This document shows, one piece after another, positions 1 to 8,945 of a stretch of DNA of 64,000 nucleotides. Below the pieces are notes generated by a model. It saw only the letters and a list, made by a program, of their open reading frames with translations, made no database searches and was not told the DNA's origin. This DNA comes from Nonlabens antarcticus (GTDB taxonomy: Bacteria > Bacteroidota > Bacteroidia > Flavobacteriales > Flavobacteriaceae): contig NZ_JADFCO010000062.1 in NCBI RefSeq assembly GCF_015356755.1, positions 62,001-126,000 of the forward strand, in the 5' to 3' direction. Position 1 is the first letter of the stretch, and each line of letters starts with the position of its first letter. The translations under genes were made by a program, and so were the position numbers.

Positions 1-943
1 CCACACCTTTTGATTTCACGTCCAGCTCGCGGATTAATTTCACGGCACGGCTGCAATATTTCATAGGATAATTGCGAACGGCGACCATCAATTCATTGAC
101 GAAAAAAGGGTTGATTCCTACCGTTTTGGCGACATTTCTAGGAGAGCGATCGTTTAGAGCATGTACCTTTAATAGCTGGATGAAAAAACTGTACAGCTGC
201 GCGGTGGTCAGAACAATAGGATTGTCTTTTGGGTTTTCTGCAAAGTAATTGATGATGCGATGAACATTCACCGTATCTCTTGCGCCCAGCGCCTTGCGTA
301 ATTCAAAATTATTAAAATCCTTTGAAAAGCCTATATTCTCCTCAATGACTAGCGGCGTTATGGGAACACTTTTATTATGAACAATAGCTAATTTTTCCAG
401 CTCATTACTCACTCTACTCAAATCATTTCCTATAAATTCCACCAGCATCTGGGTCGCTTTAGGTTCAATCGTAAACCCCTTATCCTTTAAATGACTCGTG
501 ATCCAGTTGGGCATTTGACTGTCATAAATTACCTTGCTTTCAAAAACGACTCCGTTTTTCTTGATATTTTTAAAAACCTTAGTCCGTCCGTCTGGTTTTT
601 TATATTTGTAATTAAAAACCAAGATCGTGCTCGCTGATGGATTTGCCATATAGCTTTCCATCAGGGACATTTTTGAGGCTAGATGCTGGGCTTCCTTAAT
701 AATAATGACTTGATGTTCTGCCATCATGGGAAATCTTTTAGCAGACTCTACTATTTCTTCCACCTTGACATCTTTTCCATACATAACCATCTGGTTAAAT
801 CCCTTTTCGGCTTCATCCAAGACATTTTCTTCAATATAATCACTGATCTGATCGATAAAATAGGGTTCGTCACCGTGTAAAAAATATACGGGTGCGTATT
901 TTTTGTTCTTAATGTCTGAAAGAATATTCTTGAGATCACTCAT
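1..943 (-). CDS. holA: DNA polymerase III delta subunit (partial, runs off left edge)
   Basis: The reading frame from the ATG at 941-943 stays open to the left edge of the window, giving about 314 residues without the C-terminus. The N-terminus has the HolA pattern: MSDLKNILSDIK, then YFLHGDEPYFIDQ, where the degenerate P-loop of the clamp-loader AAA+ fold sits. Further on are a P-loop-like second domain and a helical C-terminal part (FELRKALGARD...YSFFIQLLKVHAL) typical of the family. The delta subunit opens the beta sliding clamp in the clamp-loader complex. It is divergent from the gene at 977, with only 33 bp between the starts, so the promoters must overlap. Identification rests on sequence pattern and is fairly sure. 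Confidence 0.9.
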   Translation of the reverse strand, partial: MSDLKNILSDIKNKKYAPVYFLHGDEPYFIDQISDYIEENVLDEAEKGFNQMVMYGKDVKVEEIVESAKRFPMMAEHQVIIIKEAQHLASKMSLMESYMANPSASTILVFNYKYKKPDGRTKVFKNIKKNGVVFESKVIYDSQMPNWITSHLKDKGFTIEPKATQMLVEFIGNDLSRVSNELEKLAIVHNKSVPITPLVIEENIGFSKDFNNFELRKALGARDTVNVHRIINYFAENPKDNPIVLTTAQLYSFFIQLLKVHALNDRSPRNVAKTVGINPFFVNELMVAVRNYPMKYCSRAVKLIRELDVKSKGV

Positions 944-976
944 GAAGAGCCGTGCTGCTTTTTGTAATATTGTGGA

Positions 977-1423
977 ATGAAGGCATTGCGACTGCCGCCT
1001 GCAAATTTCAGGGTTAAAAGTACTGAAAAAGGGCGTTTCATTTTTGATCCTATCCGTAAAAAGTTTGTTTCCCTACAACCAGAAGAATGGGTACGTCAAC
1101 ACATCATTCACTGGCTCAGGGATTTCAAAAAATTTCCTATCAGTTTGATTAATGTTGAAAAACAACTGGTTGTTGCGGGAACTTCAAAACGGTACGATAT
1201 TATTGTTTTCAATCCTGATGGAAGCATTCATATAATTATTGAGTGTAAAGCGCCAGAAATCAGCATTAATCAAAACGCATTTGATCAGATCGCCAAATAT
1301 AACCTGGTTGCAAATGCAAGTTATTTGATGGTCAGCAATGGAATGGAACATTACTTTTGCACCATGGATTATAAGAACAAACGTTATGACTTCATAAAAG
1401 ACCTGCCAGAATATACCTTATGA
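977..1423 (+). CDS. Solitary HsdR_N-type nuclease-fold protein
   Basis: This 148-residue protein resembles the N-terminal domain of type I restriction R subunits, which in Bacteroidota often occurs as a free-standing protein. A PD-(D/E)xK-like core is visible: Asp74 in KRYDIIVF and then Glu89-Cys-Lys91 in IIIECKAP, followed by a Gln helix (NQNAFDQIAKYN). No helicase motor, HsdM or HsdS lies nearby, so it is probably not part of a working restriction system. A housekeeping or DNA-repair role is possible because of its position next to holA, but this is inference. Its stop overlaps the start of the glycosyltransferase (ATGA), suggesting translational coupling. Confidence 0.75.
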   Translation: MKALRLPPANFRVKSTEKGRFIFDPIRKKFVSLQPEEWVRQHIIHWLRDFKKFPISLINVEKQLVVAGTSKRYDIIVFNPDGSIHIIIECKAPEISINQNAFDQIAKYNLVANASYLMVSNGMEHYFCTMDYKNKRYDFIKDLPEYTL

Positions 1424-2424
1424 AATTAGGAATAATAATACTCAACTGGAATGGACTCGAGCTTTTGAAGAAGTTTGTACCATCGGTTATAGAATTTTCT
1501 AAGGGTCATACAATCTATATAGCAGACAATGCCTCTACCGATGAAAGTGTAAACTGGCTTCAAGAGACGTATCCCTCGATCAAAATACTACAGATTCCAG
1601 AAAATCGAGGCTATGCAGGCGGTTACAATTATGTAATCCCCATGGTGAGCGAGGACGTCTTGTGCTTATTAAATAGTGATATTGAAGTTAGCGCGGGCTG
1701 GTGCGACCCTATGTTGCACGCTTTTCAAAACAGTCCTAACCTGGGTGCAGCTCAGCCTAAAATTCTGGATTACAATAACAAGGATACTTTTGAGTATGCT
1801 GGAGCAGCCGGTGGTTTTCTAGACCAATTGGGGTATCCCTACTGTCGAGGTCGCATTTTTGATTATGTAGAAATGGATCATGGTCAATATGACCAAAGAA
1901 TTGATATAGACTGGGCTAGCGGTGCTGCTCTGTTTATAAGTAAGAGTGCCTTTGAGGATTGCAAGGGCTTTGATGCTGACTATTTTGCGCATCAAGAAGA
2001 AATTGATCTTTGCTGGCGCTTGCGGCAAATGGATTATTCTGTTCAAATCATTCCAGAATCTCAGGTGTATCACGTGGGTGGTGGAACTCTCCATAGCATC
2101 AACCCTCAAAAAACCTTTCTCAACTTTAGGAACAGTCTAATTACCGTTGTCAAAAATGACGCTCGATCTTACTGGTGGCTTATCATTTTTTTACGTCTTC
2201 TTCTTGACGGTCTGGCTGCTTTCAAATTTATGATAGGACTAAAATTCAAACACGTGCTGGCAATTTTAAAGGCACATTTGAATTTCTACAACGATTTTTT
2301 AAAGATTCTTAAAAAAAGAAATGAGGTTCAAAAAAGGTCGATAAAATCTGCTAAAAATAAAGGTGTAAAATCTGTGGTGGCTACATACTATATTATGGGT
2401 AGGAAACGTTTACACCAGCAATAA
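1420..2424 (+). CDS. Family 2 glycosyltransferase
   Basis: This 334-residue protein has the GT-A nucleotide-sugar fold of GT2 enzymes. It begins with KLGIIILNWNG, has DNASTDES near residue 38, the DxD-like LLNSDIEV near residue 85, and the acceptor-side motif AHQEEIDLCWRLR near residue 190 followed by HVGGGT. The C-terminal third carries a hydrophobic stretch (WWLIIFLRLLLDG) that probably associates with the inner membrane. It resembles rhamnosyltransferase-type enzymes that extend cell-surface glycans, but the sugar cannot be read from sequence. Its start overlaps the preceding stop by four bases. No other polysaccharide genes are adjacent. Confidence 0.88.
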   Translation: MKLGIIILNWNGLELLKKFVPSVIEFSKGHTIYIADNASTDESVNWLQETYPSIKILQIPENRGYAGGYNYVIPMVSEDVLCLLNSDIEVSAGWCDPMLHAFQNSPNLGAAQPKILDYNNKDTFEYAGAAGGFLDQLGYPYCRGRIFDYVEMDHGQYDQRIDIDWASGAALFISKSAFEDCKGFDADYFAHQEEIDLCWRLRQMDYSVQIIPESQVYHVGGGTLHSINPQKTFLNFRNSLITVVKNDARSYWWLIIFLRLLLDGLAAFKFMIGLKFKHVLAILKAHLNFYNDFLKILKKRNEVQKRSIKSAKNKGVKSVVATYYIMGRKRLHQQ

Positions 2425-2474
2425 TCCCTATGGTAAACCTATGTTAACAGTTCGATTAGGTTCCTGGAGATGTA

Positions 2475-2482
2475 TATTTTTG
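2475..2482 (+). promoter_or_regulatory. Bacteroidota-type -7 element (TATTTTTG)
   Basis: TATTTTTG matches the TAnnTTTG consensus of the Bacteroidota housekeeping sigma factor and lies about 30 bp before the OmpA-lipoprotein start. No convincing -33 TTTG was found at the right spacing. Assignment is by consensus only. Confidence 0.4.
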
Positions 2483-2512
2483 AATGTTAAAATTAACTCT
2501 AACACACTTTAA

Positions 2513-3385
2513 ATGAAAAAACTAGCCCTAGTTGCACTTACTGCTTTAATGGCCGTATCCTGTGCATCCAAAAAAGACCTAGAGTCCGCTCTAGAAAAAC
2601 AAAAACGCACACAAGAATTATTAGACACAGCTACTGTAGAATTGAACGCTTGTCTCTCTGACAAAAAAGTTTCTTATGCACAACTGGAAGCTATGCGCAG
2701 CCAGGTTGCAGATCTACGTGCAAACAACGAAGGTTTAATTAGCAACACGGGTGATCTTACCATGCTTTCAAAGAAGGGTGCTGATAATTTAGAAAAATCA
2801 TTGGAAAGTCTTCGTGAGAAGGATCTACAGATCCGTACTTTGAATGATGCGATTACTAGAAAAGATAGTGTAACTCTTGCTTTAGTTCAAAGTTTCAAAG
2901 GTGTACTAGGTAACTTAAATGACGAGGATATTAGCATTAATGTAGAAAAAGGTGTGGTGTACGTATCTATAAGCGATAAGCTTTTATTTGCTAGTGGTAG
3001 TGCTACCATCAATTCTGCAGCAAAATCAGTTTTAGGTAAAGTTGCCAAGGTTGTAAATGACAAGCCAGAAATCGAAATTATGGTAGAAGGTCATACAGAC
3101 AATCAATCAATCAACACACCACTTTTCAAAGATAACTGGGCGTTAAGTTCTGCACGTGCAGCTTCTGTAACAAGATTGCTACAAACAGACTTCAATGTAG
3201 ATCCTGCGCGCATGACAGCAGCTGGTAGAAGTTATTACATTCCAGTAGCTAGTAATGATACTGCAGCGGGTCGTGCTAAAAACAGACGTACAAGAATTAT
3301 TGTACTTCCTAAATTAGATCAATTCTTTGATATCGTAGAAAAAGGTATGGAAGAAGCTAAGGCAAAAGCTAAAGCTGGCGAGTAA
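2513..3385 (+). CDS. OmpA-family outer-membrane lipoprotein
   Basis: This 290-residue protein starts with a lipoprotein signal (MKKLALVALTALMAVSC), with Cys17 as the likely lipidation site. Residues 20-120 are predicted coiled coil (repeated KKDLESALEKQK, SLREKDLQIRTL). The C-terminal half is an OmpA/Pal peptidoglycan-binding domain: LLFASGSATIN, then VEGHTDNQ near residue 193 and an arginine pair, KNRRTRIIV. It probably anchors the outer membrane to peptidoglycan and is typical of abundant flavobacterial lipoproteins. It stands alone, with a promoter element upstream and a strong terminator downstream, so it is likely monocistronic and well expressed. Confidence 0.9.
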   Translation: MKKLALVALTALMAVSCASKKDLESALEKQKRTQELLDTATVELNACLSDKKVSYAQLEAMRSQVADLRANNEGLISNTGDLTMLSKKGADNLEKSLESLREKDLQIRTLNDAITRKDSVTLALVQSFKGVLGNLNDEDISINVEKGVVYVSISDKLLFASGSATINSAAKSVLGKVAKVVNDKPEIEIMVEGHTDNQSINTPLFKDNWALSSARAASVTRLLQTDFNVDPARMTAAGRSYYIPVASNDTAAGRAKNRRTRIIVLPKLDQFFDIVEKGMEEAKAKAKAGE

Positions 3386-3407
3386 TCTTTAAAGATTAAA
3401 ATTATTG

Positions 3408-3436
3408 AAACCTCCTTTTAAAAGGAGGTTTTTTTT
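3408..3436 (+). terminator. Rho-independent terminator after the OmpA lipoprotein gene
   Basis: A perfect stem (AACCTCCTTTT/AAAAGGAGGTT) is followed by a run of eight T residues just after the stop codon. Confidence 0.9.
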
Positions 3437-3973
3437 ATGCCCTAAAGCCAAGGGTGTAATTTCAAGATTTTATGTGAGCTGGGAAATTATTACTATCGTA
3501 TTAATCGCTAAGTATTATTGGGATGATGAGCTGGAGTTTTTTTTCTCAAAATATAGCTTCAAGAATTGGTTGTAGACCTCTATTTAATGGACAATCCTCC
3601 TTGATGTAATGTTGATGTAGGTATCGCTTTCGAGAGACTTTATTATTGATATGATATGTATGTTGCTATCGCTTTCGCGAAAATAGAATCCTTGAGAGCT
3701 TCTTAACTGGTAACGGATTAGTTAAAACTATTGGTTTTCTTGCAAGTTGGGATTCGGGATTTTAATAAAGACTCAAGCAATCTTTTCAGATTTAGTTATG
3801 ATAGGGTGGGGATTGTATTGTGATTGATCAAGTTGTTACCTTAAGTTCTACAGTTCAATTGCATAAATCGATAGATGCAGATTTCGCGAAAGCGGCAATA
3901 AGATGGAGAGAATAATAATGTATAATATCTTTTTGGTAGATCAATTATCCGAAATAAATAATCTCTTACCGTT
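3437..3973. other. Gene-free 537-bp region with eroded palindromes
   Basis: No convincing gene is visible on either strand. The region holds three partial copies of the CGCTTTCGCGAAAGCG palindrome: a damaged one near 3625-3633, GCTTTCGCGAAA at 3671-3682, and TTTCGCGAAAGCG at 3882-3894. A 64-codon frame crossing 3841-4035 on the minus strand overlaps the VTT gene and contains one of these repeats, so I do not treat it as a gene. Nothing else is recognisable. Confidence 0.6.
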
Positions 3974-4582
3974 TTACACCACAGAGAATATAGCAACGCC
4001 ATAGACGGCAAATCGTAAGAATCGCAACAATCCAATAATCACCCAGTTTTTGAAAGGGTATCGCAACATTCCCGCTACAAGGCTACCAACGGAAAAAGGG
4101 AGCGGTAATAAGGCACCCACGGCAATTAATATACCACCCCATTTTCTGGCCATAATAAGTTGTTTGGCCATTTTTACTTCTAGATAGTTATGGATGGCTG
4201 GAATTTTAAGAGACCACCTTCCTAAGAAATAAGAACACATCCCGCCTAGATAGGAGAGTAGTGCTATAAAAAAGAGATTAAGTGCAGGATCTGCAGTCTT
4301 ACCGGCCCAGGCGATAAATAGTTCTGGTGGTATCAAGCCTAAAATAGTTTCAGATACGAAGAAGAACGCTAGAACGCCATAATTGGGTAGTTCTGCGACT
4401 GCAAGATCTAAAGCCTCTGGTAATGGTAGTACAAAGAAATGAAAGAGGACCAGTAAGGCAACAACCAGTAAAACCGGTGGCATCGATTTTTTAATGCTCT
4501 CAACAACAAAGGAGTAGAATCCAGTAACCTGATAGTAACGGTGAGCGCGTTTAGGTTGAAACTTGTCTTTAAAAGAGGGCAT
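3974..4582 (-). CDS. VTT-domain (YqaA/DedA-like) membrane protein
   Basis: This 202-residue protein has a first membrane segment at about residues 35-55 (MPPVLLVVALLVLFHFFV) and then a VTT/SNARE-associated domain. The domain shows the family's re-entrant motifs: SETILGLIPPELF near residue 77 and GALLPLPFSVGSLVAG near residue 157. Members are inner-membrane proteins linked to lipid scrambling or flipping and membrane homeostasis, but the exact substrate here is unknown. The N-terminal 30 residues are positively charged and cytosolic by the positive-inside rule. It faces the helicase gene divergently over about 140 bp. Confidence 0.75.
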   Translation of the reverse strand: MPSFKDKFQPKRAHRYYQVTGFYSFVVESIKKSMPPVLLVVALLVLFHFFVLPLPEALDLAVAELPNYGVLAFFFVSETILGLIPPELFIAWAGKTADPALNLFFIALLSYLGGMCSYFLGRWSLKIPAIHNYLEVKMAKQLIMARKWGGILIAVGALLPLPFSVGSLVAGMLRYPFKNWVIIGLLRFLRFAVYGVAIFSVV

Positions 4583-4704
4583 TATGACTTTTTACGGAAC
4601 TGCAAAATTAGTGATATCATGAGCTGATTCTTGTTAAATTCTCGACAATAAAAGTTTTTGAACAAAGTCAGCAGCATCGCTCGTTTCAAAGGATTTAAAT
4701 TCGC

Positions 4705-4712
4705 TATTTTTG
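4705..4712 (+). promoter_or_regulatory. -7 element TATTTTTG of the helicase gene
   Basis: TATTTTTG fits TAnnTTTG and ends 12 bp before the ATG at 4725. This spacing makes a longer TTG-initiated reading from 4710 unlikely and decides the start. Confidence 0.5.
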
Positions 4713-4724
4713 CAAATCTCAAAA

Positions 4725-6257
4725 ATGAAAAACAAAGAATTTATGGCTCCAGATCCGCAAGTGAAAATCAAAACTCTTTACGATTATCAAAAACGTGATT
4801 TAAGTGAGATTTTTGATCGAATTGACGATAAGCCAGACGATTATAAATTATTGTACCAGCTGCCTACCGGCGGCGGTAAAACGGTGGTTTTTTCTGAAAT
4901 CGTGCGCCGTTATATCAAACAAAAAAACAAAAAGGTGGTCATCCTAACCCACCGTATTGAACTGTGCAAGCAGACTTCTAAGGTTTTAGACAGCTTTAAT
5001 GTTAAGAATAAGATTATCAACTCAAAGGTGAAAGAGCTTGATGATCAAAAGGATTTTGACTGTTTCGTTGCCATGGTGGAAACGCTTAACAATAGAATCC
5101 AAGACGATAAATTAAAGCTGGAAGATATAGGAATGGTGATTGTAGATGAGGCTCATTATAACAGCTTCCGCAAACTGTTCAAATATTTTGAACATTGTTT
5201 TATGTTGGGAGTTACTGCGACACCATTGAGTTCAAACTTTAAGTTGCCCATGAAGGACAACTATGACGAGCTTCTGGTAGGTGATAGCATCACGTCACTT
5301 GTAGAAAAAGGATTTCTTGCCCAGGCGGTAACGCATACTTACGATGTAGGTTTAAGCGGACTAACGATAGGGATGAATGGAGATTACACGGTTAAATCCA
5401 GTGAGAAACTGTACACAAACCACAGCATGCAGGACAAATTATTGCAGTCCTATTATGATACTTCTAACGGGAAGAAGACGCTTATTTTCAACAATGGAAT
5501 CCGCACCAGTATTGAGGTTGAGGATACCTTTAAAAGAGCTGGACTGGAAATAAGACATCTTGACAATACAAATTCACGGGAAGAACGTAAGGAGATCCTG
5601 CGCTGGTTCAAGAAAAAGCCAGATGCGATCTTGACGTCAGTTAGTATATTGACCACAGGGTTTGATGAGCCTTCCGTAGATTCAATTATCTTGAATCGTG
5701 CAACAAAATCTTTGACGCTCTATTACCAAATGATAGGTCGTGGGTCTCGTATTTTTAAAGATAAAGAAGAGTTTCAAATTATTGATTTAGGAAATAACGT
5801 GGCCAGATTTGGTTTATGGAATGAGCCAGTGGACTGGCAGCAAGTATTCCGTTCTCCAGACTTCTACGTAGAAAATATTGTTTCTGACGAGGAAATTGAG
5901 CGCAATTTTGTCTATAAATTACCAGAAGAAGTTAAATCTGAATTCCCTAAAACAAAAGATTTTGCTTTTGATGTACGTGGTGTTTATAAACGTATTACTA
6001 AGGAAAACCGCAAATCTAAAGAGGTTCTGGATGAATCCATTGCTCAACATGTTCAATGGTGCGTAGAGAATAGTGAGGATGTGTTTGACGCAAGGATTCT
6101 AGCTAAGCTTTTAAAAGAGGATATTAAAGACCGCATCAGACGTTACTCTTATTGTATTATTAATAATACAAACAATTACAAAGACTGGCTGGAAGAGGAC
6201 TATTACCGCAGGTTGCGTATGGCTTTACAGCAAGAATTTGCAGGAGTAGAAAGTTGA
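4725..6257 (+). CDS. Superfamily 2 DEAD/DEAH-box helicase
   Basis: This protein of about 510 residues is a two-RecA-domain SF2 helicase of the UvrB/RecQ/type III restriction branch. Visible motifs are the Q-like LYDYQKRDL, Walker A LPTGGGKT, motif II DEAH (VIVDEAHYNSF), motif III GVTATPL, motif V TTGFDEPSVD and motif VI YYQMIGRGSR. The last 150 residues are charged and of unknown function, with no nuclease or methylase domain and no restriction partner beside it. It probably unwinds or remodels nucleic acid, with substrate unknown. I chose the ATG at 4725 because a -7 element lies directly upstream. Confidence 0.85.
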   Translation: MKNKEFMAPDPQVKIKTLYDYQKRDLSEIFDRIDDKPDDYKLLYQLPTGGGKTVVFSEIVRRYIKQKNKKVVILTHRIELCKQTSKVLDSFNVKNKIINSKVKELDDQKDFDCFVAMVETLNNRIQDDKLKLEDIGMVIVDEAHYNSFRKLFKYFEHCFMLGVTATPLSSNFKLPMKDNYDELLVGDSITSLVEKGFLAQAVTHTYDVGLSGLTIGMNGDYTVKSSEKLYTNHSMQDKLLQSYYDTSNGKKTLIFNNGIRTSIEVEDTFKRAGLEIRHLDNTNSREERKEILRWFKKKPDAILTSVSILTTGFDEPSVDSIILNRATKSLTLYYQMIGRGSRIFKDKEEFQIIDLGNNVARFGLWNEPVDWQQVFRSPDFYVENIVSDEEIERNFVYKLPEEVKSEFPKTKDFAFDVRGVYKRITKENRKSKEVLDESIAQHVQWCVENSEDVFDARILAKLLKEDIKDRIRRYSYCIINNTNNYKDWLEEDYYRRLRMALQQEFAGVES

Positions 6258-6283
6258 AAATCAGCAGGGCAGTTTTAAAAATA

Positions 6284-6301
6284 CCGCTTTCGCGAAAGCG
6301 G
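6284..6301. repeat. Palindrome CGCTTTCGCGAAAGCG, intergenic copy
   Basis: A perfect 18-bp palindrome (the 16-bp unit flanked by C and G) lies between the convergent helicase and peptidase genes. No T-run follows it and a true terminator lies 70 bp further on, so it is not itself a terminator. Confidence 0.9.
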
Positions 6302-6370
6302 AACATTTATGTCGGAATCAATCCTATTTTGAAAACAGGAGCCTAGATAAGTCTTAATCACTGAAAACAA

Positions 6371-6400
6371 AAAACGCACCCTTTTGGGTGCGTTTTTTTT
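6371..6400. terminator. Bidirectional terminator
   Basis: The stem AAAACGCACCC/GGGTGCGTTTT has A and T runs on its two sides, so it can stop transcription of both convergent genes (helicase on plus, peptidase on minus). Confidence 0.88.
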
Positions 6401-6420
6401 AAATCCAATTTCTAATTTAC

Positions 6421-7500
6421 TTATTCGGTAACTTTTAAAGTAGGACGGTTAGCACCGTTTGCAAGATCCCATGCAGTTGCAAATATCAAATGTGTACGTT
6501 CCTTATAAAGTTCGTACTCGATTTTGTCCGGTGTATCAGATGCTTTGTGATAATCTGCATGAGTACCGTTGAAATAAAAGATAACAGGAACATTATTTTT
6601 AGCAAAATTGTAGTGGTCAGATCTGTAGTAGAATCGGTTAGGATCATCCGTTCCGTTGTAAGTGTAATCTAAGTCTAGGTTTACAGAATTTTTGTTTGCC
6701 TTTTCGCTAATTTCATGTAAATCCTGGCTTAACATATCACTACCGATGAGGTAGATATAGTTAGATTTCTTCTCTCTCTCAGGGTCGATGCGACCTATCA
6801 TGTCAATGTTAAGATCTGCAATTGTATTTGCGAGCGGATAAACAGGGTTGTCAGTGTAGTACTTACTCCCTTGTAATCCTATTTCTTCTGCAGTTACATG
6901 CAAGAAAAGAATGGATCTTTTAGGACCGTGGCCGTCTTCTTTGGCTTGTTGAAAAGCTTCAGCTATTTCTATTAAAGCGATAGTTCCACTTCCATCATCA
7001 TCTGCTCCATTGTAAATTTCACCTTTTTGAATTCCTACATGATCTAAGTGAGCAGATATTACTAGAATTTCCTCTGGCTTTTCTGAACCTTCAATAAAAG
7101 CCAAAACATTCTCTGAGGTAATTTTTCGTTTACCGAAAAACTCTTCTGGAATAGGCTGTAGGTACTCGCCGTTACCAGCACCGCCGGGAACGCCCATTTC
7201 CATATATTTTCCTTTTAAATACTCGACTGCTTTTCTCTGTCCTGGTGTTCCAGTCATGCGACCTTCCATATCGTCACCAGCATACACATAGAGTTGCTCC
7301 TTCAACTCTGCAGTTGTAATCGTATTCATATACTTCATCACTAAATCGCTATCAGCCATCATGGATGACTCTGGGTCTCCCATAGAAGATTCTGGCGGCG
7401 CTGGTGATTCAGTCGTGTCTGATGATTGATTTTTCATGCTATTGCAAGAAGCAAGAATAGCAACAGCCATAGAGGCTGTGAGAATTGTTTTACGTATCAT
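6421..7500 (-). CDS. M28-family zinc metallopeptidase lipoprotein
   Basis: This 359-residue protein begins with a lipoprotein signal (MIRKTILTASMAVAILASC). The peptidase domain shows the M28 dinuclear zinc site: SAHLDHVG and then NGADDDGSGT (His and bridging Asp), HVTAEEIGLQG (catalytic Glu followed by a Glu ligand), DLNIDMIGR (Asp) and THADYHKASDT (final His). It should cleave N-terminal residues from peptides at the cell surface or in the periplasm. A Ser/Pro/Met-rich linker follows the lipid anchor. It lies 10 bp upstream... in transcription order it follows the CarboxypepD_reg gene, with which it probably forms an operon. Confidence 0.9.
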   Translation of the reverse strand: MIRKTILTASMAVAILASCNSMKNQSSDTTESPAPPESSMGDPESSMMADSDLVMKYMNTITTAELKEQLYVYAGDDMEGRMTGTPGQRKAVEYLKGKYMEMGVPGGAGNGEYLQPIPEEFFGKRKITSENVLAFIEGSEKPEEILVISAHLDHVGIQKGEIYNGADDDGSGTIALIEIAEAFQQAKEDGHGPKRSILFLHVTAEEIGLQGSKYYTDNPVYPLANTIADLNIDMIGRIDPEREKKSNYIYLIGSDMLSQDLHEISEKANKNSVNLDLDYTYNGTDDPNRFYYRSDHYNFAKNNVPVIFYFNGTHADYHKASDTPDKIEYELYKERTHLIFATAWDLANGANRPTLKVTE

Positions 7501-7510
7501 AAGTTATTAA

Positions 7511-8311
7511 TTAATCTTTTTTGAGCACCTTATATTCTTCATAACACTCACTAATAGCATCAAGAATTTGAAGGTCGTTTGCTCCAGTTATAAATTCTTT
7601 TGAATACTGGCAATTTCTTAAAATGGCATCGATACTTACCTTATCCATTTGTAATAGGTTTACTAATGTCTCGCGATCATATTTAGATTGCAACAGATTG
7701 CGGATCTCATCTTGTTCTTTAATTCTTCTAACCTTGCGCAGGGATTTTCCTTCTTTACCAAAGGTGTTGAACAAGAAGTCTGCGGGATTAAAGATGGAGC
7801 TTAATACTTTATTTACTGCGGCTGGTCCAGATCCTCCAGCTTCATAAGACTCTGGTAAACCACTAATGCTAAATTTTCTACTCGCATATATAGGAGCGCG
7901 CTTTGCATCAATTTCCAGATAACCAGTCAAACCGCTATTCTTCACAATAACATCTTCTAAGGCAATTCCTTTCTCTGTCATAGAAATCGTAACATCTCCA
8001 TATTTCAACCAGTCTTCAGTAACACGCACGTTAATGGTTTGAAAACCGATGTAGGAGAAATATAGAGTATCATTTACGGCAGCTCTTATCTCAAACGTAC
8101 CATCACCTTTTGTAATCGTACCGATCACTTTGTTGAGGTTTACAATGTTTACATCTTGTAAAATGCTGTCGTCTTTAGCATTTAAGACCTTTCCCTTCAC
8201 GATGCCGGTGGTCTCTGAGGGTTCAGTGCTAGAGCTATTTTTAATTTGAGCATTTCCAACAAATATGGAAGCTACAAATAATATTAAAAAGACGAGATTA
8301 TTAGATTTCAT
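7511..8311 (-). CDS. CarboxypepD_reg-like secreted protein
   Basis: This 266-residue protein has a cleavable signal (MKSNNLVFLILFVASIFVGNAQ). A CarboxypepD_reg/DUF4480 beta-sandwich follows at about residues 35-110 (GIVKGKVLNAKDDSILQDVNIV, DTLYFSYIGFQT), the same module that leads TonB-dependent receptors. No barrel follows. The C-terminal half is helical and of unknown function. Such proteins are common secreted or periplasmic proteins in Flavobacteriia. It precedes the M28 peptidase by 10 bp on the same strand. Confidence 0.75.
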   Translation of the reverse strand: MKSNNLVFLILFVASIFVGNAQIKNSSSTEPSETTGIVKGKVLNAKDDSILQDVNIVNLNKVIGTITKGDGTFEIRAAVNDTLYFSYIGFQTINVRVTEDWLKYGDVTISMTEKGIALEDVIVKNSGLTGYLEIDAKRAPIYASRKFSISGLPESYEAGGSGPAAVNKVLSSIFNPADFLFNTFGKEGKSLRKVRRIKEQDEIRNLLQSKYDRETLVNLLQMDKVSIDAILRNCQYSKEFITGANDLQILDAISECYEEYKVLKKD

Positions 8312-8352
8312 AGGAAGGGACTAAAATACGATAACTGCATTGTTAAAGAAAA

Positions 8353-8940
8353 TTATTTACTAAAATTAGTGGCCGATAAAAAAGCAATCATTTTTTTGAA
8401 AGCCTTGCCTCTATGACTTATGGAAGCCTTTTCGCCAAGCTCCATTTGAGCAAAACTTTGTTCAAAACCAGCTGGTTGAAAAATAGGGTCGTATCCAAAA
8501 CCTTTTGCTCCAGAACGTTCCCTTAAAATTTCTCCATCACAGCGACCTTCAAAAGTATGTTGCTCACCATTTAAATAAAGAGATATCACAGTTAGAAAAT
8601 AGGCAGAGCGATCTTTTTCATCACTTAAGCGTTCCATCAATAAATTCATATTATCATCAGAATCACAATTTAACCCAGCATATCTAGCAGATTTCACACC
8701 AGGTTCTCCATTCAACGCTGGTACAATGAGTCCAGTGTCGTCTGCAAAAACGGGTAAGTCAAACAGGTCTCTTACGTAATCTGTTTTCAGAATGGCGTTT
8801 TCTTTAATAGTGTCTGCTGTTTCAGGAATCTCATCATGCATTTTGACATCTTCAAGACTCAAAAGTTTAATAGAATCAGGCATCATAGCCTGAATCTCCT
8901 TGAGTTTGTTATTGTTATGGGTGGCAAATATGAGTTCCAT
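8353..8940 (-). CDS. rdgB: XTP/dITP diphosphatase (RdgB/HAM1)
   Basis: This 195-residue enzyme removes non-canonical purine nucleotides (dITP, XTP) from the nucleotide pool. It shows the family signature: N-terminal MELIFATHNNNKLKEI, the metal-binding DDTGLIVPALNGEPG near residue 67, SARYAG, GFGYDPIF near residue 148 and the C-terminal SHRGKAF. Length is normal. Its start is 5 bp downstream of the esterase stop on the same strand, suggesting one transcript. Confidence 0.95.
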   Translation of the reverse strand: MELIFATHNNNKLKEIQAMMPDSIKLLSLEDVKMHDEIPETADTIKENAILKTDYVRDLFDLPVFADDTGLIVPALNGEPGVKSARYAGLNCDSDDNMNLLMERLSDEKDRSAYFLTVISLYLNGEQHTFEGRCDGEILRERSGAKGFGYDPIFQPAGFEQSFAQMELGEKASISHRGKAFKKMIAFLSATNFSK

Positions 8941-8945
8941 AAAAT

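Noticed and set aside
977-1423. Remnant of a type I restriction-modification system
   Set aside because: No motor, modification or specificity gene nearby; the free-standing form is common in Bacteroidota and looks intact.
3841-4035. 64-codon minus-strand frame before the VTT gene
   Set aside because: It overlaps the VTT gene's end in another frame and includes an eroded palindrome; no protein-like pattern.
4725-6257. Type III restriction or phage-defence helicase
   Set aside because: No methylase, nuclease domain or defence partner adjoins it; motifs fit a general SF2 helicase.
6284-6301. Palindromes as intrinsic terminators
   Set aside because: No T-run follows them, most lie inside genes, and separate good terminators are present in the same gaps.
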